Shown: positions 1 to 6,164 of the stretch, piece after piece
Layout: each line of letters opens with the position of its first letter
How positions within the stretch are numbered: the stretch's first letter is position 1
Origin: an uncultured Prevotellaceae bacterium
GTDB taxonomy: Bacteria > Bacteroidota > Bacteroidia > Bacteroidales > Bacteroidaceae
DNA length: 12,296 nt
Direction: 5' to 3'
Assembly (NCBI GenBank): GCA_945827465.1
Contig: CALZOH010000087.1
Coordinates: forward strand, 1 to 12,296
Made by a program: the position numbers and the translations under genes
The notes under the pieces: generated by a model
Told to the model about the DNA's origin: nothing
Database searches by the model: none
The model's input: only the letters and a program-made list of their open reading frames with translations

Positions 1-811
1 GACGCGAATCCCAGTAGTGAGCATAGAAGTAGTGGGGGTTGATGGTGTTCTGATAGTAGTTCTCGGCACGCCAGATAACGACGTTGTCGGTGATGAAACC
101 GCCGTCGGCAGCGACTGCGGCCTCAGCTTCGGCTTTAGCCTTGGCAGGATCAACCTCGCTCATGCGGAGAGCGATGCGGAGGCGGAGGCTGTTAGAGAAA
201 GCTTTCCATTTGGCCATGTCGCCCTGGAAGATGAGGTCGCCGATGCCTACCTTGCCGCCGTTCGACGAGATTTCCGAACCGGCTTCGGTGAGTTCTTTGA
301 CGAGATCATAGTAGATGTCTTTCTGAGCGTCGTAGCCGGCGGGGATACCCGAGCCGTCACAAGCCTTGAAGTAGGGCAGATCGCCGAAGATGTCGGTGGC
401 GCGCAGGAAGCACCATGCTTTCCAGATGCGGGCGATTGACTTGAGGTTGGTCATGTCTTCGTTGCCTTCGCAGCGGCGGATTACCTCGTTGAGGTTGGCA
501 ATCCATGTCCAGTGCTGAAGCCAGAATTCCTGGTTCCAGGTATCGTTGGGTTCGCAGACATTCGACTCGTATTTATCGTTCGCGAAATACTGGGCGAATG
601 TGTCGGCATAGAGGTTCTGCTGGCGCTGCCACTGGTCGACGTTGAGTGTGCTCGGGAGCATCACGAACGAGAGCAGGTTGATGGCGGCAACCTTTTCGGG
701 GGTCACCGTGTTGGGATCGGTGTTGACCTTGTCGAAGCTTTCGCATGAAGTGTTTGCAAACGCCATAGCGCCGACCAGACCCCAGATTATTGTTTTATTT
801 AGTCTTTTCAT
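1..811 (-). CDS. SusD/RagB-like outer-membrane lipoprotein, N-terminal part (cut by the window edge)
   Basis: This is a nutrient-binding surface lipoprotein, the partner of the SusC-like transporter upstream of it; the pair would bind and import a glycan or peptide ligand across the outer membrane. Reading leftwards from the ATG at 811-809, 270 codons are open to the window edge; family members are usually about 450-550 residues, so roughly half is visible. A lipoprotein signal peptide covers residues 1-22 (Lys/Arg start, hydrophobic IIWGLVGAMAFA), with the acylated Cys probably at 23; its lipobox (NTSC) is loose. Family signatures I recognise are NTDPNTVTPEKV (30-41), ATDIFGDLPY (138-147) and the stretch around GDMAKWKAFSNSLRLRIALR (197-216), which point to the SusD_like_2 type (PF12771) more than to classical SusD. 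The start is 28 bp after the susC stop with no Shine-Dalgarno sequence, normal for Bacteroidetes. The ligand cannot be told from sequence. Confidence 0.92.
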   Translation of the reverse strand, partial: MKRLNKTIIWGLVGAMAFANTSCESFDKVNTDPNTVTPEKVAAINLLSFVMLPSTLNVDQWQRQQNLYADTFAQYFANDKYESNVCEPNDTWNQEFWLQHWTWIANLNEVIRRCEGNEDMTNLKSIARIWKAWCFLRATDIFGDLPYFKACDGSGIPAGYDAQKDIYYDLVKELTEAGSEISSNGGKVGIGDLIFQGDMAKWKAFSNSLRLRIALRMSEVDPAKAKAEAEAAVAADGGFITDNVVIWRAENYYQNTINPHYFYAHYWDSR

Positions 812-839
812 TGTTTATGTAAAGAGAGATTTTTTCTGA

Positions 840-3800
840 TTAGAATGAAACATTGAGGTTCAGACCGAACGAACGCATCGAGGGGAATGACGAGTATTCG
901 ACACCGCCGGCGTTGTTTGTGCTGACAACCGATTCAGGATCATAGCCGCCTTTGACCTTGTTGTAGATCATCCAGAGGTTACGGGCAACGAAGCTGACCT
1001 TGAGACCGGTGAACGGAGTCTTGTCGAGGACTTTCTTGGGAAGAATGTAGCCGAAGGTGAGCTCGCGGAGACGGAGGTTGGTGCCGTCATAGGTGAATTC
1101 TTCGGTAGCCTTCTCTACGCGTGACCAGTATTCCTGAGGATTGGCGTATGTTGTGTTGGCGCTGTAGATGGGTGTGCCGTCGGGGTTAGTACCTGTCTTG
1201 ACTACACCGTCGACGAGGATACCGCCTGTGCCGTTATACCATTCTTCACGACCGGCTACTGTCATCTCGGTTGTACCGGCTGCACCACCTACGGCGAGTG
1301 AACGCATATAGATGTCACCACCGACACGGAGGTCGAGCAGGAAGCTGAGGGTGAAGTCTTTGTAACGGAACTGGTTGTTCATACTGCCAGTCCAGTCGGG
1401 GAGGTAGTTGCCGACAGCGTTTTCGGTGTCGATATTAGCCTCGAGGAGGGGCAGACCGTTGGCGTCGACAATCTTCTTGCCTGTCTGGGGATCGCGCTGG
1501 TAGCGGTAACCGACGATGTCGCCGTATGTGCCGCCCGCACGAGAAATCACGCGTACGAAACCTGCGTTGCCGTGGTTGTAATATTTGATTTCGGGGTGCA
1601 GTTCGATGATTTTGTTGCGGTTGCGAGAGTAGTTGACAGTTGTTGTCCACTGGAAGTCCTTGGTGTCGATGGGGGTAGCGTTGAGCACGACCTCGATACC
1701 GGCGTTCTGGATGTTACCGGCGTTGATCTTGCGCGAGCTGTAGCCCGAAGTCTTACCGATCGGGAGGGTAAGAATCTGGTTGGTTGCGTTCTTCTTATAC
1801 CATGTGAAGTCGAGACCGAGTCGGTTGTTGAGGAAACGGACGTCGAAGCCGGCTTCCCACGATTTGATAATCTCAGGCTTGAGGTCGAAGAGCGGGAGCA
1901 CCTCTGATACCTGCGACTGTTTGATGTCGGCGGTGAGGTTCTTCACAACATAGTTGTTGACGAGCTGATAGGGCGATGTATCGTTACCAACTTCAGCGTA
2001 AGATCCGCGGAGTTTGGCGAATGACAGCCAGCGGGGAACGTTGACGCCGTATGAGCCGAGGAGGTCAGAGACCACGAGGCCGAGGCCTACAGAGGGATAG
2101 AAGAATGAACGACGGTTTTTGGGAAGTGTCGACGACCAGTCGTTACGGCCGGTGACATCGAGGTAAACCCAGCCGCCGTAGCTCAGCTGAGCCAGACCGT
2201 AGAGCGAGTTGACCGAGTTATTCTCCTCATCGTTGCTGGCGGTGATGTTCATACCGTTGCTGATGGTGAAGAAGTCGGGGAGTTCGAGACCGCCTGATCT
2301 CTGCGACATCGAGTCGCTGTGACGGTGCATCATGTTACCGCCGAAGCTTAAGCTACCCGAGAATTTCGAACCCCACCAGTTGTCTTTGTTGGCCATGATG
2401 AGGAAGTCGGTGTTGCGCTCGCGGAAGTATGAGTAGCTGAGGGCGAAGTGGCCGTTGCCGACGTGGTTGCCGTAGCTTGTGCCGACGGGGTAAGCGGCTT
2501 TCACCTTGCTGCTGTTGTGATTCCAGTAGAAGTCTTCACCGTGGCGTATCTTAAGAGACAGCCAGTCGGTGATCTGGTAGTTGAGGGCGAGGAAACCGAC
2601 GAAACGGTCGCGTGTGCTCTCGCTCTTGTTGATTTCTGCTGCGTAGGGGTTGAGCAGATAGTAGGGGTCGTTGGTCCAGCGGAGTACGTTGCCGTCCTCG
2701 TCATAGATCTGCGACATGTCAGAGTAGTGGATGCTTCGCGGCATCATCAGGTAGTTGCGCATCACCGATGCGGGGTCACCGCCGGTCGTCGGGTTGTTCC
2801 AGCGTGTACGCTTGATATAGTTGACTTTGGTGTCGAATGTGAGGCGTTTGGTCAGGTTGATCGTACCACGCAGGTTGATGTTATACTTATCCTGATAGTT
2901 AGAAGGAACGACACCGTCGATGCGCTGGTAAGCCAGAGTGGCGCGGAACGAGCCCTGGTCGGCGTTGAAACCGGCTTCGAGAGTGTTGGTTGTCGTCACA
3001 CCTGTCTGGAGGTAGTCCATGACATTGTTGTCATAGGCGCGGAATTCGCGTTCCTGACCGGTCCAGTCGGTGATGAGCTGGCCTTCCATCTTCGGACCCC
3101 AGCTGAGGCTGTTGTCGCCGGTGTAGACACCGTTCGAGCCCTGGCCGTAGACGTTCTGCATCTTGGGCTGAGTCAGCGGGCGCTCAATCATGACGTTAGA
3201 GTTCCAGGTTACACCGAGGCCCTTGCGCTCGCCACCTTTCTTGGTGGTGATCATGAGGACGCCGTTACCTGCGCGCGTACCATAAAGAGCGGCAGCTGCT
3301 GCACCCTTAAGAACCGAAATGTTCTCGATGTCGTCGGGGTTGATATCGGCGAGACCGTTACCGGTGTCACCGCTGTTCTCATTAACTTTGAGACCACTGC
3401 CGCCGTTAGAGTTGTTCATCGGCACACCGTCGACGACGATGAGAGGCTGGTTGCCGCCGGTGAGTGAGTTGTTACCGCGGATGGTGATACGGCTTGAACC
3501 CATCGAGCCGTTACCCGACGAGCTGACCTGAAGGCCGGCGATACGGCCGCTGAGGCTGTTGATGACGTTGTTCTCGCGGGCCTCTGTGATAGCGTTGCCC
3601 TTGAGGTCCTGCACAGAATAGCCGAGGGCCTTGGTCTGACGTTTGATACCGAGAGCGGTAACAACGACTTCCTCGAGGACTTCCGACGCAGGTTCGAGTG
3701 TGATCTTGAGAGGTTCGTCACCGCGGACGGCGACTTCCTTGTTCTTGTAGCCTACATATGAAACCACAAGCACGACGTTGGGCTTAGACGTGCGGATAGC

Positions 3801-4043
3801 GAAGTTACCGTCGATGTCGGTAGCTGCACCACCTTCTCCGCCTTTGATGGTTACGGATGCACCAATTGCAGGCTCATCGTTTTCATCATAAACAGTGCCC
3901 TTGATAACCCTGGCTGTTTGATTTGACTGTTGGGGCTCAGGCATAGGGGCGGCATAAGCAGTTGTTATACCTCCGGCCAACATGAGACCCATTGCCATGG
4001 CAAGCCTGGGCAATACGAACGATAATGAATGTCGTTTTTTCAT
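840..4043 (-). CDS. SusC/RagA-family TonB-dependent outer-membrane transporter
   Basis: This 1067-residue protein is a TonB-driven outer-membrane importer that works under the SusD-like lid encoded 28 bp downstream. A signal peptide covers about residues 1-31 and ends TTAYA. It is followed by a carboxypeptidase-regulatory-like beta-sandwich (about 46-117, IKGTVYDENDEPAIGASV), the EEVVVTALG segment that often carries the TonB box (124-132), and the plug domain (about 135-270). The plug contains PLIVVDGVPM (200-209) and the SusC/RagA signature ISVLKGAAAAALYGTRAGNG (242-261). The rest is the 22-strand barrel, ending in aromatic Phe as expected for BAM recognition. There is no N-terminal STN domain, so sigma/anti-sigma signalling through this receptor is unlikely. 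The first ATG (4043-4041) is right because the signal peptide starts there. Length is normal and no frameshift is seen. It is clearly a SusC homologue, but the substrate is unknown, as no enzyme genes lie beside it here. Confidence 0.96.
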   Translation of the reverse strand: MKKRHSLSFVLPRLAMAMGLMLAGGITTAYAAPMPEPQQSNQTARVIKGTVYDENDEPAIGASVTIKGGEGGAATDIDGNFAIRTSKPNVVLVVSYVGYKNKEVAVRGDEPLKITLEPASEVLEEVVVTALGIKRQTKALGYSVQDLKGNAITEARENNVINSLSGRIAGLQVSSSGNGSMGSSRITIRGNNSLTGGNQPLIVVDGVPMNNSNGGSGLKVNENSGDTGNGLADINPDDIENISVLKGAAAAALYGTRAGNGVLMITTKKGGERKGLGVTWNSNVMIERPLTQPKMQNVYGQGSNGVYTGDNSLSWGPKMEGQLITDWTGQEREFRAYDNNVMDYLQTGVTTTNTLEAGFNADQGSFRATLAYQRIDGVVPSNYQDKYNINLRGTINLTKRLTFDTKVNYIKRTRWNNPTTGGDPASVMRNYLMMPRSIHYSDMSQIYDEDGNVLRWTNDPYYLLNPYAAEINKSESTRDRFVGFLALNYQITDWLSLKIRHGEDFYWNHNSSKVKAAYPVGTSYGNHVGNGHFALSYSYFRERNTDFLIMANKDNWWGSKFSGSLSFGGNMMHRHSDSMSQRSGGLELPDFFTISNGMNITASNDEENNSVNSLYGLAQLSYGGWVYLDVTGRNDWSSTLPKNRRSFFYPSVGLGLVVSDLLGSYGVNVPRWLSFAKLRGSYAEVGNDTSPYQLVNNYVVKNLTADIKQSQVSEVLPLFDLKPEIIKSWEAGFDVRFLNNRLGLDFTWYKKNATNQILTLPIGKTSGYSSRKINAGNIQNAGIEVVLNATPIDTKDFQWTTTVNYSRNRNKIIELHPEIKYYNHGNAGFVRVISRAGGTYGDIVGYRYQRDPQTGKKIVDANGLPLLEANIDTENAVGNYLPDWTGSMNNQFRYKDFTLSFLLDLRVGGDIYMRSLAVGGAAGTTEMTVAGREEWYNGTGGILVDGVVKTGTNPDGTPIYSANTTYANPQEYWSRVEKATEEFTYDGTNLRLRELTFGYILPKKVLDKTPFTGLKVSFVARNLWMIYNKVKGGYDPESVVSTNNAGGVEYSSFPSMRSFGLNLNVSF

Positions 4044-4269
4044 GTGTTGTTGTTTGGTTGGATGGTTTATTATATGATAATTGGTTTTTTGTTGTTGATA
4101 GATAACTATAAGGTTTGATTCTTTTGAGATTTTGAGAGGTATTGCGTTTCGTAGATAATTATGGTGTATTATTCAGGTTATGACGTAATTACTAAGTTTT
4201 AAGCCGATTGGTTTAAAAGTTGCGACGCCTTCGGAGATTATCAAAAATGCCACTCTAGGTTTCGCGATG

Positions 4270-4277
4270 CAAACTTA
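4270..4277 (-). promoter_or_regulatory. Candidate -7 promoter box (TAAGTTTG) for the susC-susD operon
   Basis: On the minus strand the bases read TAAGTTTG followed by C, an exact match to the Bacteroides -7 consensus TAnnTTTG. I found no other exact match on this strand between susC and about 4340. A good -33 TTTG is not present at the expected 19-21 nt spacing; the nearest T-rich stretch (TTTTTC, 4295-4291) is too close. If used, transcription would begin near 4265 and give a leader of about 220 nt. Confidence 0.4.
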
Positions 4278-4488
4278 GCTATTTCGTAGAGAAAAAGAGA
4301 TGTTTGGTTTGTTAATTATTGTTAACCCCCAAGCCGCCCCGTAGTTAAAATATATCATAGGATCTTGACAGGCTCCGTCGGGCGTGAAAAAATAGCCTTT
4401 TGCGACGACAAAAACATCCTTTTTGAATAAAAAAACGGGCGATGACACCTGATATTATAAAAACAATGATTAATTTTACAACTCGAAA

Positions 4489-4509
4489 GCCGGGACACGA
4501 CATCCCGGC
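4489..4509. repeat. Perfect 7-bp inverted repeat just upstream of tRNA-Ser
   Basis: GCCGGGA (4489-4495) and TCCCGGC (4503-4509) pair perfectly around a 7-nt loop, ending 7 bp before the tRNA. No T-run follows on either strand, so a simple intrinsic terminator is unlikely. It could form in the 5' leader of the tRNA precursor, or be a protein-binding site. The pairing is seen; the role is not known. Confidence 0.6.
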
Positions 4510-4516
4510 GTCAAAT

Positions 4517-4604
4517 GGAGTGATGCTCGAGTGGCTGAAGAGGCACGCCTGGAAAGCGTGTATACCCCAAAAGGGTATCCCGAGTTCGAATCTCGGTCGC
4601 TCCG
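4517..4604 (+). tRNA. tRNA-Ser, anticodon GGA
   Basis: This is a complete class II tRNA of 88 nt that reads UCC and UCU serine codons. The acceptor stem pairs GGAGTGA (4517-4523) with TCGCTCC (4597-4603), including one G-T wobble, and the discriminator base is G (4604), as expected for serine. The anticodon stem is CACGC/GCGTG around the loop CTGGAAA, which gives anticodon GGA. The long variable arm (TACCC/GGGTA around CAAAA) is typical of Ser, Leu and Tyr tRNAs in bacteria, and the T arm is CCGAG-TTCGAAT-CTCGG. The terminal CCA is not encoded, as is common in Bacteroidetes. An integrase gene begins 231 bp downstream in the same direction, so the 3' end of this gene is the likely attachment site of the element to the right. 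Confidence 0.96.
4590..4604 (+). other. Probable attachment-site core (attL) in the 3' end of tRNA-Ser
   Basis: Tyrosine integrases of tRNA-targeting elements usually recombine within the 3' half of the tRNA, and the incoming element restores the gene's end. The tRNA here is intact and an integrase follows at once, so the core probably lies in the T-arm and acceptor 3' strand. The exact borders are not visible because the second copy (attR) lies outside the window; the limits given are nominal. Confidence 0.45.
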
Positions 4605-4609
4605 CTTAT

Positions 4610-4660
4610 TAAAACGCTGACAGTCAGACACAATAAATGTCGAAAGTCAGCGTTTTATTT
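4610..4660. terminator. Bidirectional hairpin terminator after tRNA-Ser
   Basis: TAAAACGCTGAC (4610-4621) and GTCAGCGTTTTA (4646-4657) form a perfect 12-bp stem around a 24-nt loop, which itself holds a 4-bp stem (GACA/TGTC). On the plus strand the stem ends in a T-rich tail (GTTTTATTT), fitting an intrinsic terminator for the tRNA. On the minus strand the other arm also ends in TTTTA. If the element is integrated in the tRNA, this hairpin was brought in by the element or is part of the shared core. Confidence 0.75.
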
Positions 4661-4693
4661 ACATCCCGAAGCCACAAGTGGCATTAAAAAAAA

Positions 4694-4751
4694 GCCGAAA
4701 CTTGCCGAAATTTTACCGAAAAATACGACTGAAAACAATGTTTGCCGAAAA
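4694..4751 (+). repeat. Repeated GCCGAAA motifs upstream of the integrase
   Basis: The heptamer GCCGAAA occurs at 4694-4700, 4704-4710 and 4744-4750, with a related ACCGAAA at 4715-4721. The first three members are spaced 10-11 bp apart, about one helical turn, so a protein could bind them on one face of the DNA. TTGCCGAAA (4702-4710 and 4742-4750) is the longest shared form. Their place between a putative attachment site and its integrase suggests arm-type integrase or accessory-protein sites, but this is an inference. Confidence 0.5.
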
Positions 4752-4752
4752 G

Positions 4753-4786
4753 TGCACGCAAATTGCACGCAAATAATTTGCGTGCA
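4753..4786. repeat. Tandem and inverted copies of TGCACGCAAAT upstream of the integrase
   Basis: An 11-bp unit TGCACGCAAAT stands twice in tandem (4753-4763 and 4764-4774). Its exact reverse complement ATTTGCGTGCA follows at 4776-4786 after one base, so 4764-4786 is a perfect 23-bp palindrome with a single central base. The block ends 49 bp before the integrase start. It could be an operator for the integrase promoter, an excisionase or arm-type integrase site, or a cruciform-forming element. Confidence 0.8.
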
Positions 4787-4793
4787 GGTTGCC

Positions 4794-4810
4794 AAAATCA
4801 GTAAAATCAG
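4794..4810 (+). repeat. Direct repeat AAAATCAG x2
   Basis: AAAATCAG occurs at 4794-4801 and 4803-4810, spaced 9 bp start to start, between the palindrome and the integrase start. It is short, so chance is possible, but it adds to the cluster of repeats in this 140-bp stretch and could be part of the same binding region. Confidence 0.4.
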
Positions 4811-4835
4811 GTAAGCCGAGGCGAATTTTTAAGCC

Positions 4836-6164
4836 ATGGCAACTGTAAAATTCATCCTCGACTGCCGCGCAGTCAAAAAGGGAGCCGCCGCCCCTCTGAA
4901 AGTGTCTATCGGACACCAACGGAAAACAGCCTTGCTGCCATTGAGTATCAATCTCACTCCCGAACAATGGGACGCAGCCGCAGAGAAGGTCGTCAAACAT
5001 CCAAACCGAGTTTCCTACAATCAGATTATCGCCCGCCGTCGCGTGGAGATAACCGACATCATCAACGAGCTTGTCAGCCGTCCCGGTGGTATCGGTAACA
5101 TGACTGCAACCGACCTAAAGAACGCGATACGGGATATTCTCTCTCCTCGAGCAGCCAAAGTAGCCAAGACTCCCAAAGAAAACCCTAATACCGTAGGCAA
5201 ATTCTTTCTTCGCTATAAAGCAAATAAGAGCTTGGCTGACCGTACTGCCGAGATGTACGATGTTACATGGCGTCGCATCGAGGCATGGCTTGGAGAGGAA
5301 CAAGCCGCCGCTCTGCAATTTTCCGACATCAACATGACATGGATTGAGGACTTCGACAAGTTCATGGCAAAAACCGCGCCCTCCCCTAACGGTCGCCGTA
5401 TGCACCATGCTAACCTAAAAGCAGTAATCAACTATGCCATCGACCACGAAGTTCTCGACCGCAATCCCTATCGCCGCTACAAAATCAAGACCGTACCAAC
5501 TAAGAAGCGCAACATGTGCGTGGAGGCTCTGCGCATGATCATCTTTGCGCAAGACCTTGAACCGTGGATGGAAAAGTACCGCGACTTCTTCGTGCTGTCG
5601 TTCATGCTTCGCGGACTCAACACGGTTGACTTGTGCCACATGACAAAGCCTGTAAATGGCCGAGTCGATTGGATACGCACAAAGACTAAGCAGCCCCTAT
5701 CTCTGAAGATAGAGCCGGAGATGCAGTATCTCATCGACAAGTACGCCGGAAAAGAACTGATGCTGATGTTCGCTGAGGACCGCCCTTACCGCAACTTTAA
5801 CGACAAGCTAACGAAGGCTCTTCACAAAATCTGCGCATACATCAACCAGAACAGAACCGGGGATGTGAGCGTCCCGGATTGCACAATGTACTGGGCGCGT
5901 CATTCGTGGGCTACTATCGCTGCCCGGCTTGACATTGCCGACGGCACTATCGGCATTGGACTTGCGCATAGTGCAAAATCAGTAACCGACATCTACATTG
6001 AGCGTGACCCTGAGAAGATTGACATAGCCAACCGCCGTGTCCTTGACTATGTTCTCTATGGCAAAGACTACCGAGTGCCGGAGCCTGTCGTGGAGGCACC
6101 AAAGAAAAAGCGTGGCCGTCCCCGCAAGAACGCCACGCCTGACGGTGACAAGGACGTTGCCTAA
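4836..6164 (+). CDS. int: Tyrosine recombinase (integrase) of the phage-like element
   Basis: This 442-residue protein would insert and excise the element at the 3' end of tRNA-Ser. It has an N-terminal arm-DNA-binding domain (about 1-50, with a linker helix to about 105), a core-binding SAM-like domain (about 115-215) and a catalytic domain (about 225-410). Visible active-site residues are Arg259 (MLRGLNTVDL), Lys283 in the RTKT hairpin, Arg355 (YWARHSWAT), His378 (LAHS) and the nucleophile Tyr387 (TDIYIERD). The usual first His of the HxxR box is Tyr352, as in many Bacteroidetes integrases, and the usual Gly before His378 is Ala377. The tail (423-431) reads KKKRGRPRK, an AT-hook-like motif outside the usual fold. 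The ATG at 4836 starts right at the arm domain. The stop overlaps that of the convergent tail gene. All catalytic residues are present, so it may be active. Confidence 0.94.
   Translation: MATVKFILDCRAVKKGAAAPLKVSIGHQRKTALLPLSINLTPEQWDAAAEKVVKHPNRVSYNQIIARRRVEITDIINELVSRPGGIGNMTATDLKNAIRDILSPRAAKVAKTPKENPNTVGKFFLRYKANKSLADRTAEMYDVTWRRIEAWLGEEQAAALQFSDINMTWIEDFDKFMAKTAPSPNGRRMHHANLKAVINYAIDHEVLDRNPYRRYKIKTVPTKKRNMCVEALRMIIFAQDLEPWMEKYRDFFVLSFMLRGLNTVDLCHMTKPVNGRVDWIRTKTKQPLSLKIEPEMQYLIDKYAGKELMLMFAEDRPYRNFNDKLTKALHKICAYINQNRTGDVSVPDCTMYWARHSWATIAARLDIADGTIGIGLAHSAKSVTDIYIERDPEKIDIANRRVLDYVLYGKDYRVPEPVVEAPKKKRGRPRKNATPDGDKDVA

Larger units (their letters stand above)
4044..4516. other. Intergenic region between susC and tRNA-Ser
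   Basis: There is no credible gene in this AT-rich 473-bp stretch. The part next to susC (4044-4265) would be the transcribed leader of the susC-susD operon. Just before the start codon it is A/C-rich and probably unstructured, without a Shine-Dalgarno sequence. Within the leader there is a weak A/T inverted repeat, TTTTAA (4197-4202) and TTAAAA (4213-4218). Further right, 4340-4488 holds nothing definite. A plus-strand TAATTTTA at 4471-4478 resembles a -7 box at 7 of 8 positions and could serve the tRNA, but no matching -33 element is seen. Confidence 0.6.

Noticed and set aside
2448..3467. Open frame of 339 codons on the plus strand inside susC
   Set aside because: It lies wholly antisense to a clear SusC reading frame and its translation is a Val/Ala/Asp-rich string without domains, a by-product of the codon use of the real gene.
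4365..4370. TTGACA resembling a sigma70 -35 box
   Set aside because: No -10 box sits at a proper distance, and Bacteroidetes primary sigma factors use TTTG/TAnnTTTG rather than TTGACA/TATAAT. Probably chance.
4671..4682. Short inverted repeat GCCACAAGTGGC
   Set aside because: The stem is only 4-5 bp and is followed by an A-run, not a T-run, on the plus strand. Too weak to call a terminator or binding site.
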